Positions 57,258 to 64,000 of a stretch of DNA of 64,000 bases are shown one piece after another. A program made the translations under genes and the position numbers. Every line of letters starts with the position of its first letter. The stretch's first letter is position 1. Under the pieces are notes generated by a model. That model was not told where the DNA came from, made no database searches, and saw only the letters and a program-made list of their open reading frames with translations. The stretch is from Pycnococcus provasolii (lineage: Eukaryota; Chlorophyta; Pseudoscourfieldiophyceae; Pseudoscourfieldiales; Pycnococcaceae): NCBI GenBank assembly GCA_938743325.2, contig OW568876.1, positions 372,001 to 436,000 of the forward strand, read 5' to 3'.

Positions 57258-59288
57258 ATGGCGGCCATGGCGGCGGCTCCATGCTCTCGCTCCTCCTCCT
57301 CAAGGGGTGGTGGCTTCCATCGTGCCTTCTTGCCCCGTTTTCGTTTCAAGGCGCCTTGTATTCAACCCTCTGCTCGTGTTTCTGCACGTGTCTCACGCCG
57401 AAACACGTGTGGGTTGGGCCCCGTGGGGAGTTTATCAGGAAAGGCAGAGGTTCCTGGTGGGGGTGCGCTGGACGACGCATCCACGTCGTATCCCGTCAAA
57501 GCACCACCTGACGACGCATTCTCACCAGCCCTTCCAACAACGGCTTCGGCATCATGGCCGCGTAACGGAAGCGTACACCCCTCGCTCCTGCTTGCCATGG
57601 ACTCACTAAGGCTCACGGAACCGACGGACATTCAGCAGAAAGCGATACAAGCCATACTCGCGGAAGATTCCAAGTCAAAGTCAGCAAACAAAAATAACAT
57701 CGCCATACAAGCACACACAGGATCGGGAAAAACGCTCGCATATCTTGTGCCAGCACTCTCGCGCGTGCTCAAGCGCACGGACGAAGAAGGGGCCGTGCCG
57801 TGGCCACTCGTCGCAGTCGTCGCGCCGAGCAGAGAACTCGCCGTGCAAATCAGAAGAGTTGCCGTCGCACTGCTTGGAGGAGGGAACATTGCCAAAGATG
57901 CAGTCGCAATCGCCATCGGAGGCGCAAACTCCAAAAAGCAAACAAAGCACATACGTAGAACCAAGCCTCTCGTCGTCGTCGGAACGCCTGGCAGACTGCA
58001 AGATCTTGTTAAATCCGGCGCATTCGGACTTCACGAGCTTGACGCGATTGTGTTTGACGAGGCGGACGAACTCGCAAGCGCAGCTGCGCGCGAAAGGAAA
58101 AAGAGAAACGAGGAGCACAGCGAATACGCCAAAATAGGGGCGCTCGATTACCTGCTTGCGCACGCGGGCAGGCGTGCAGACGGCGGAGGACAGGCAGTGT
58201 TCGTCAGCGCAACGCTTCGCCTGGACGAGGCGGAGCAACTCGCGCATCTGCGACACACAAAGGAGGCTGTTCAGCTCGTGCAGGGTGGCGTCGTCGCGCC
58301 TCGGGATGAGATGGACGTGGAGGATGATGGGGACCCACCTCCCGTCTTCACGACGACGACCGAACAGAGAACGATGCTGCCACCCACCATCAAGCACGTG
58401 TTCGTGCGCGCACCACCCACGGATCGAGCACGCGGAAAAGCTGAAATGCTTCGAAAGCTCTTCCACGCTTTGGACGGAAGTGTCAGCCTTCCTTTCCTGG
58501 CGTTCGTGCGTGCAACGGGAGACGCCAACAACGTCGCAGACGCGCTGCGATCGCGACGTGGGATAGACGTGGATGTGCTCACGGGAAGCGAGCAGAGAGA
58601 GGCGCGTGCAAATGCCGTGCGGCGCATGGGTGGCGGAGGCATGGCAGAGATGGCGGCAGCGACATCTGCTGCTGCTGCGGGCAGCAGCGACGCTGTTGAA
58701 GATGGCGACGAGCAGCTGGACGACGAATCACCAGTTGTGGGTGGTGGGAAGAGCGACATTCTCGTCGTCACGGACATTGGCGCGAGAGGTCTCGACACCA
58801 CACTTGTCGATGTTGTGGTCCATACGGACGTTCCTGAATCGAGTGACGCGTACGTGCACCGAAGCGGACGTACGGCGCGCATGGGCCGGCGTGGATTGGT
58901 TGTCAGCTTCGTCCCGGAGGGCGACGAGGCTTTGTATCGCAAGGTTGTGCGCGGTGCAGGTGTGAGCTTTGACGAGGTGGAGGAGGTGGAAGTGAGGCAA
59001 GGACGCGTGTGGTTCGTGGGCGAGAAGACCGCTGAGGCTAAGAAAAAGGATGCGAAGACATCAACGGCGAAGCAGCACGTGCAAAAGGGAAAACGCGACG
59101 ACCGTCGCAACGAGAATCGTTCGCAGCGGGAGCAAAAGCAGCAAAAGCAGCAAAAGGTGTCTGCAAAATCTGCCTCTACCACGTCATCTGCCGTTCCTAC
59201 GGCTTTGTCAGCTCCTGCACGCCAGTCGACATTCGATGCATGGAATGTGCCTCATAGTGTTCGTCGACACCGCAAAACAAAAAGATGA
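57258..59288 (+). CDS. DEAD-box RNA helicase, organelle-targeted
   Basis: A 676-residue protein. The N-terminal ~50 residues (MAAMAAAPCSRSSSSRGGG, then many Arg and Ser) look like a plastid or mitochondrial transit peptide. SF2 motifs: Q-motif EPTDIQQKAI, motif I AHTGSGKT, Ia PSRELAVQ, Ib GTPGRLQDL, II VFDEADE, III SAT, V DIGARGLDT, and VI HRSGRTARMGRRG. An acidic insertion of ~50 residues separates the RecA folds. The tail is Lys/Gln-rich. It probably acts in organellar rRNA or mRNA maturation. The DEAD family in plastids is large, so the precise orthologue is uncertain. Confidence 0.88.
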   Translation: MAAMAAAPCSRSSSSRGGGFHRAFLPRFRFKAPCIQPSARVSARVSRRNTCGLGPVGSLSGKAEVPGGGALDDASTSYPVKAPPDDAFSPALPTTASASWPRNGSVHPSLLLAMDSLRLTEPTDIQQKAIQAILAEDSKSKSANKNNIAIQAHTGSGKTLAYLVPALSRVLKRTDEEGAVPWPLVAVVAPSRELAVQIRRVAVALLGGGNIAKDAVAIAIGGANSKKQTKHIRRTKPLVVVGTPGRLQDLVKSGAFGLHELDAIVFDEADELASAAARERKKRNEEHSEYAKIGALDYLLAHAGRRADGGGQAVFVSATLRLDEAEQLAHLRHTKEAVQLVQGGVVAPRDEMDVEDDGDPPPVFTTTTEQRTMLPPTIKHVFVRAPPTDRARGKAEMLRKLFHALDGSVSLPFLAFVRATGDANNVADALRSRRGIDVDVLTGSEQREARANAVRRMGGGGMAEMAAATSAAAAGSSDAVEDGDEQLDDESPVVGGGKSDILVVTDIGARGLDTTLVDVVVHTDVPESSDAYVHRSGRTARMGRRGLVVSFVPEGDEALYRKVVRGAGVSFDEVEEVEVRQGRVWFVGEKTAEAKKKDAKTSTAKQHVQKGKRDDRRNENRSQREQKQQKQQKVSAKSASTTSSAVPTALSAPARQSTFDAWNVPHSVRRHRKTKR

Positions 59289-59420
59289 TTTGATTGTATT
59301 ATTGCAAAAGTAATTGTTACCTAACATTCATTCATTCGTTTGCGCAAAAGAACAACTTTGAAATTTGGAATCTTTGAAATCACCAGCGCCGTGTACTTAG
59401 TCACATGTTTCTTCTCTGTT

Positions 59421-60065
59421 TTAGTCGGTATCAGCAAGCGGTTCGATGAACACATCGGAACGTGAAACGACGCCCACAAGATGGTTATTCGTTGGGTCGA
59501 TGACGGGAACGCGGCAGATGCGATGTTCTAGCATGATTTTCGCCGCGTCTTCAATTGAGCCATCGCTAGGAACGATGATTGCTGGTGATGTCATGATGCT
59601 TCGGCAGAGATGCGTTTGGTAGAAAGTGTCGTCAGCGTCCGCGGGCAGATCTTTCTTGGAGATGATTCCTACCACAAGGCGCCCATCTCCTCCTTGCACC
59701 GACTGATTCGGCGATGCGGCGTGGTAGGACCCATCCGCGCCTAGATGATGCTCAGTCACGGGAATGCCTGTGAAGTTGTACTTGTTGAGCAGTTCGCGAG
59801 CACTGCTGATTGGCGCGTCGGCGTCGACATCGTGCACGAGATCCGTCATGACGGAAGATACGGGCGACTCGTACCAATCCACGAACCCTGGCGTCGCATG
59901 ATCTTTATTATTGTTATAGGAAGGACAATGGACGCGTGGACGACTACCCAGAGCCAGAGGTTGGCGTGCGACTGCCCTCACTGCTGCCGGTACTACTACA
60001 CCACCAGGACTGATTCGAGAACGGAGACTGAGAGAGACAGAGGACGCAGCAGCGGTCGCCATCAT
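59421..60065 (-). CDS. CBS-domain pair protein, organelle-targeted
   Basis: A 214-residue protein with two CBS domains after a ~65-residue Ser/Arg/Val targeting region. CBS1 spans ~70-140 (SVMTDLVHDVDADAPISSAR, GIPVTEHHLG...VVGIISKKDL). CBS2 spans ~150-210 (SIMTSPAIIVPSDGSIEDAA, RVPVIDPTNNHLVGVVSRSD). It resembles plant plastid CBSX1/2, which bind AMP and modulate thioredoxins. It is divergent from the GST-like gene. A second CBS-pair protein occurs at 14356; the two share architecture but little sequence outside the motifs. Confidence 0.8.
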   Translation of the reverse strand: MMATAAASSVSLSLRSRISPGGVVVPAAVRAVARQPLALGSRPRVHCPSYNNNKDHATPGFVDWYESPVSSVMTDLVHDVDADAPISSARELLNKYNFTGIPVTEHHLGADGSYHAASPNQSVQGGDGRLVVGIISKKDLPADADDTFYQTHLCRSIMTSPAIIVPSDGSIEDAAKIMLEHRICRVPVIDPTNNHLVGVVSRSDVFIEPLADTD

Positions 60066-60220
60066 TATGCACCTGCCACCTGCGAACAATTAATTGCCTG
60101 CACGCCCAGTTGCGGAGTGGAGTGCGGGACCCCGGACGACAAATCACATAGAGTGCGGGAAGGCGAGAGAGAGATCACACGATAATAGAATTTACAGGTC
60201 ACGCACTCGGACAGTCGGAC

Positions 60221-60245
60221 AGGGTTAGGGGTTAAGGGTTTAAGG
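60221..60245 (+). repeat. Short telomere-like tract
   Basis: AGGGTTAGGGGTTAAGGGTT between the divergent CBS-pair and GST-like genes. Confidence 0.7.
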
Positions 60246-60298
60246 GGGAGTTTTTAACGGGTTCCTCCCTCCCCGATGTTCTGTTTGTCTCTTAAGGT

Positions 60299-61204
60299 AT
60301 GATCCCCCCTCTCGGTGCCACGTCAGGTATTGGTTTTCCCTGTCTCCTCTCGGCTGCCATGCCTGCCATGCCGCTTGAGGCTCCGTCGTCCATGGTGGGA
60401 GTGGACGGGAGAGTGGTCGTGTACGTCTTAAGGGGATCGCAGTACTGTGCAAAGGTACTCGCAGCACTCGACTTCCACAACGTTACGCACACTGTCGTGT
60501 TCGTATCCGCGCTTCCCGGAAAAAGAGGGAAGCAAATGCCGTCAAGACAAACTGGCGCACTCGTACCAGAAGCGACCATCTCAGGGGAGGTCATTCAAGA
60601 CTCGGACGTGATCTTAAGGCGAGTCGACGAAGTTCTGTTGCAAAAACCGTCGCTATTTCCGAACCAAGAGTCCATAGATCTTAACGAGAGAGTCAGCAAC
60701 GGTGTGCTTGCGGGTGCCGTCATATACTACAACTGGGTGCACTGGCAAACGCACGAGAAAACCATCAGAAATGTTTTCGACAGAGCCTTGCCAGCAGCTT
60801 TGTGCTGCTTGCGTGGACTGATTATAACCGCAGCCACCAAAGATGCACGGGTGCGCTACCGCGTGAAGGCGGCGAAGCAGCTCGCCGTGAGCAACGACGC
60901 GCTCGACGACGAGCCTGCAGTCAGGCGTGTGCTCGACGCGGAACTGCGGTACTTATCGAGCACGCTCAGTGACGGTGACAACAAGTATCTACTTGGCGCA
61001 AGCGAGCCCGCTGCCGCTGACTTCACAGCCTATGCCATGATCGAGAGGCTTTGTGGCGACGTGGGTGATGCCAAGTTTCCGTGCGCGCTGCCAGGCTTGC
61101 TTGACGACGACAACCAATTTGCCGCACTACGCGCGTGGCACTTGCAAATGCGCGCAAAGGCTCCTATCAAATTCAATGGCAAAAGGCTTGTCGAACGCAA
61201 GTAG
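60299..61204 (+). CDS. Glutathione S-transferase-like protein
   Basis: A 301-residue protein. After ~30 leader residues the thioredoxin-like N-domain starts VVVYVLRGSQYCAKVLAALD, with TGALVPEATISGEVIQDSDVIL as the cis-Pro/Glu-Ser equivalent glutathione site. The helical C-domain carries PAAADFTAYAMIERLC, the usual N-capping region of GSTs. The catalytic residue is unclear (YC in SQYCAK could serve). It may be a GST/glutaredoxin-like detoxification or FAX/metaxin-type protein. Confidence 0.65.
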   Translation: MIPPLGATSGIGFPCLLSAAMPAMPLEAPSSMVGVDGRVVVYVLRGSQYCAKVLAALDFHNVTHTVVFVSALPGKRGKQMPSRQTGALVPEATISGEVIQDSDVILRRVDEVLLQKPSLFPNQESIDLNERVSNGVLAGAVIYYNWVHWQTHEKTIRNVFDRALPAALCCLRGLIITAATKDARVRYRVKAAKQLAVSNDALDDEPAVRRVLDAELRYLSSTLSDGDNKYLLGASEPAAADFTAYAMIERLCGDVGDAKFPCALPGLLDDDNQFAALRAWHLQMRAKAPIKFNGKRLVERK

Positions 61205-61262
61205 TTAAGTTATGGTGAGTATTGATAAATTAAATTACCCGTGTTGCGATTTACTATATTTT

Positions 61263-62567
61263 TTAGGAATCTTCAATCAATTTACGCTGGTGGTTGTCAG
61301 CCGCGAACTGGGAAGCAACGAGCTCTCGCGCTCCGTGCGCGTACAGGTCGTCGGACATGTCATCTTTCATTCCCTTCATATCTTGGCACAGCTTGTCGAA
61401 CGAGCTTGCGGAGATGAGGTGGCAAGCCCGGTCCACCTGCCACGTGATGGGCGTGTACCGCGAGCAGACCTGGTTGTTGCGAGTCGTGCCCGTGGTCGAT
61501 CCCGTATACTTAGCGACGTCAATGCCCATGTGCTTGTCTGTGTTGATGATCATGCCACTAATCAGGTTATCGTAATAGAGATTATCGTCGTTGACGATCG
61601 TGAACACCTGCGCCTGCACGCCGATCTTCTGGTACGTGTTCAGCGGGTCGAGGCTGATGATACCATCTCTGCAGAACACGCCGTCGTAGAAGGGCGTCTG
61701 CATCTGCCACTCCGTACCGCACATGCCCGCGGCGGAGTGCGGCCAGTGAATTTCGTATGTCTGTCCAATCTGCATGCCCACGCAGTGCTTCCATGCGTAC
61801 GGCTTGGTGTACTTCTCATCGCTTTTGTCGTACACATGGCACTGGAATCCCTGGCGAACGCTAGCGCCCGCGGCTGCGTTCAAGCTGCGGCGAGCCTTGC
61901 GATACATGAGCGGCCCGTTGCCATTTTCATCGTACTCGCCCACACTCAAGTGCTCGGCGCCGAGATGCCAGTGCACGTTGACTGGGCAAAGACCTGCCAG
62001 CTTGTAAGTAGATGTGATAGGCATGCGGCCCTGCGTGTCGATTTCGCCCTTGTATCCCTTGGTCACGTTCGTGCCCGACTGCTCAAGCGACTGCTTTACA
62101 CCATCGACCAAGCACGGCACGTTGTTGAAGTACCCGTCGCCTGGCGATGCATCCTTGGGCTTCTTGCCATTGCACGGGTTCACCGTAGACGTAGACGGCG
62201 GAGTCTTCGTAGGAGACGAAGACGGGCTAGACGGCGAAGAGGACCCGTACGGGCTAGACGGCGAAGAGGACCCGTACTTCGTCGTCGCTGGCGTAGCCGC
62301 TGGCGTGTAGCTCGACGGTGAGCTTGACGGCGAGCTTGAATACGAGCTCGACGTGGAGGAGAGAACCGCGTTCCCAAGTTTGAGCTTGCCCACCTGGTCG
62401 TTTGTGTCCACGGCAATTGCGAGCGTTGCGGAGACAATCGCGAGAATCACCAGGGCGAAGGACGTGAGGAGGTAGAGCGTTCCCTTAGAGACTTGCACGA
62501 CCTCGGCAGGGGCAGGCTTCGGCAGGGGCACGGCCGCCGTGTTTCCGTTCACTGTGTTGCTGGGCAT
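61263..62567 (-). CDS. Delta-class carbonic anhydrase, membrane-anchored
   Basis: A 434-residue protein. A short N-tail is followed by one membrane span (LYLLTSFALVILAIVSATLAI, ~residues 30-50) and a Ser/Thr/Pro stem of repeated SSPSSPYG units. The catalytic domain (~145-410) matches the TWCA1-type delta carbonic anhydrase: CPVNVHWHLGAEHLS with the zinc-binding histidines, YEIHWPHSAAGMCG, and WQVDRACHLISASSF. The enzyme interconverts CO2 and bicarbonate with Zn2+. The topology suggests a surface or lumenal anchor, plausible for a carbon-concentrating role. Delta enzymes are known from diatoms, haptophytes and prasinophytes. It is convergent with the GST-like gene, with 58 bp between the stops. 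Confidence 0.85.
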   Translation of the reverse strand: MPSNTVNGNTAAVPLPKPAPAEVVQVSKGTLYLLTSFALVILAIVSATLAIAVDTNDQVGKLKLGNAVLSSTSSSYSSSPSSSPSSYTPAATPATTKYGSSSPSSPYGSSSPSSPSSSPTKTPPSTSTVNPCNGKKPKDASPGDGYFNNVPCLVDGVKQSLEQSGTNVTKGYKGEIDTQGRMPITSTYKLAGLCPVNVHWHLGAEHLSVGEYDENGNGPLMYRKARRSLNAAAGASVRQGFQCHVYDKSDEKYTKPYAWKHCVGMQIGQTYEIHWPHSAAGMCGTEWQMQTPFYDGVFCRDGIISLDPLNTYQKIGVQAQVFTIVNDDNLYYDNLISGMIINTDKHMGIDVAKYTGSTTGTTRNNQVCSRYTPITWQVDRACHLISASSFDKLCQDMKGMKDDMSDDLYAHGARELVASQFAADNHQRKLIEDS

Positions 62568-63500
62568 GGAGCACACGTACAATAATGGAAAGCTGTAAGG
62601 CTGTGCAAGGCGGAGGTGACGGACTGTGCGACAGGGGGGCGACTACTAGAACTACGGGTGACGGACGGGGTCCAGGGAGAAGTTCCGATAGTTCTTACCA
62701 AATACGCCGTACGCGAGAATACAACCCCCTTGCGGCGGACGGGACGGGACCCCCTAGGTGGCCTTCCCGTCCGGCTTTCCTGGAATGGGATCCCCAGGCT
62801 GCCAGGGTGTGACAAGTCAAATGTCGACTACTACGCGACTTCGTTATATCACGAAGCACCTCAGACAAAGCTTCATAAATCGTTACCCTACCCGGTATCT
62901 TACTTACCAAATAGCAGACTGGCAAGGCAGTTGCCCCGACCTGTCGCCCCGTTGTTTCCCGTTGTTTTTGGTATTGTAGTATTAACGAATCCATGAAAGA
63001 AGAGAACATCGGCGCACCTCATCGGCGCCTGTTGTACCTGCACTGTATCCCCTCGAAGGTTTGCTTGACAGAGCTTGGCAGAGCCCGTTGCAGACCTCCT
63101 CCGTTGCAGGCGATGGCTTTCCAAGATTCCAAGAAGCACCTGGTGGCCGAACGGGTATCCCATCAATCTTGGGTGGGAAGGCGTGGGAAGGGTGGGCGGA
63201 AGTTTGTGAACTTTATAAGATATTTGGTACCCGGGTATCTGTCACGTTCACGTACCTGGCTGCCTGGGTACAACTCGTTGCCTGACATGAAGAATTATGT
63301 AGAGAATAGAGTAGTGGTAACCTCAACACTCATAACTCAAGCTTCATAACTTACCTCTACTCGCCTTAAGACGTACGCTTCGCCTTAAGGCTCGACGGCT
63401 CGACCACCATTACATATATATATTAGACTAGTCTATGGTACCGTACAGTCACAGTCACAGTCACGACGATGATGACGACGACGACGGCGACTTATGGTAT
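62568..63500. other. 933-bp intergenic region, no supported gene
   Basis: Carries repeated CGCCTTAAG motifs near 63361-63390, an AT-rich TATATATATA stretch at 63413 and ACAGTC repeats at 63444. No gene is supported. Confidence 0.4.
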
Positions 63501-64000
63501 TTACACTTGTTTGAGATCTTCGAGGGAGCCAAACTCACCTCCGCGCACGTGTCTGTAGTGAACCTTGAGTAATGGAATCGAGCCAGCCGCAGAGTTGCTG
63601 CTTGCCTCAAGCCTCGGGAACACCAGGAGGTCGCGAATCTTTTGCTCACATAGCGAAACCACTTCGCCGCTGAGCGAGCGCAGCTCAATGTCGCCGTCGT
63701 TGACGCCTTTGTATCCATCCTCTCGAAGCATCTGCGCAACATACATGGCGGCATATCTAATCTCGAGCATTGGAGTGTCAAAAACGATGAAGCGCTGCAA
63801 AATTTGCGGCAGCGTGATGTCGTTTAATTCCTTTTTGAGCGCCCTCGGCAGTGTAATCAGCTCGATGCAAGCACTTCCCGTTGAGACAGCATCCGGTGGT
63901 GGTGTCGTCGTCCCTGCCGCCGCGGTGGACGCCGCGGCCTGGTGGCCTCCTCGTGGTCCAACCTTTGGCTTAGGTTGAGGTTGCGCGAATGTTTCGACGT
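63501..64000 (-). CDS. 3' end of an unidentified gene (runs off the right edge)
   Basis: The frame is open on the minus strand from the last bases to a stop at 63501, giving ~166 residues without a start. A Pro/Ala/Thr-rich stretch (KPKVGPRGGHQAAAS...) is followed by a globular end: IELITLPRALKKELNDITL, RFIVFDTPMLEIRYAAMYVA, and VVSLCEQKIRDLLVFPRLEA. I do not recognise the family. Confidence 0.55.
   Translation of the reverse strand, partial: VETFAQPQPKPKVGPRGGHQAAASTAAAGTTTPPPDAVSTGSACIELITLPRALKKELNDITLPQILQRFIVFDTPMLEIRYAAMYVAQMLREDGYKGVNDGDIELRSLSGEVVSLCEQKIRDLLVFPRLEASSNSAAGSIPLLKVHYRHVRGGEFGSLEDLKQV

Noticed and set aside
1-64000. CRISPR arrays, retroelements, Polinton-like or viral genes
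   Set aside because: No regularly spaced repeats, reverse transcriptase, integrase, capsid or polymerase motifs were seen on either strand.

Overview
The window looks like nuclear DNA of a small green alga (a prasinophyte-type chlorophyte). This is inferred from several independent traits. There is an ANGUSTIFOLIA-type CtBP with the plant-specific C-terminal domain, a thylakoid-lumen MPH2-like protein with a bipartite transit peptide, a plastid SufE, a delta-class carbonic anhydrase, UGUAA-type poly(A) signals, a selenoprotein W, and a circularly permuted tRNA gene, a form known from Ostreococcus, Micromonas and red algae. Genes are dense (about 30 in 64 kb), on both strands, and nearly intron-free. 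One protein gene shows a clear 78-bp intron with a CTGAC/CTAAC branch site.

Layout. 1-547: 5' part of a KHDC4-like RNA-binding protein. 1.26-14.3 kb: MOV10/SDE3-like helicase, quinone oxidoreductase, an RraA-KDPG aldolase fusion, a small spliced membrane protein, SufE, an orphan ORF, and a dihydroxyacetone kinase with a Tudor-like insert. 14.3-21.2 kb: a rearranged block in which a 1.1-kb segment (3' end of a PDI-like gene, a permuted tRNA-Ala gene, 5' end of a CBS-domain gene) occurs twice in inverted orientation around a GC-rich dioxygenase-like/DOMON gene. 21.6-27 kb: orphan ORF, malic enzyme, and a Mutator-like transposon with 9-bp target duplication. 27-44.3 kb: TIR-like/TPR protein, WDR75/UTP17, MPH2-like lumen protein, GT8-like protein, selenoprotein W with SECIS, NSF, a UAP56-binding export-factor-like protein, Tudor/GATA factor and PX-domain protein. 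44.4-64 kb: ankyrin protein, SLC35-type transporter, ANGUSTIFOLIA-like protein, RING protein, aldo/keto reductase, triple alpha-crystallin protein, DEAD-box helicase, CBS-pair protein, GST-like protein, delta carbonic anhydrase, and the 3' end of an unidentified gene.

Most genes are unrelated housekeeping functions rather than one pathway. The standout system is the tRNA-Ala(TGC) locus. Its 3' half precedes its 5' half, and the 5' half is itself split after position 8 by an intron with spliceosomal-looking GT...CTGAC...AG signals. The same gene is present a second time 5.3 kb away, with identical tRNA parts but a diverged intron interior. TTAGGG-type telomere-like tracts recur in the intergenic regions, mostly between divergently transcribed genes.
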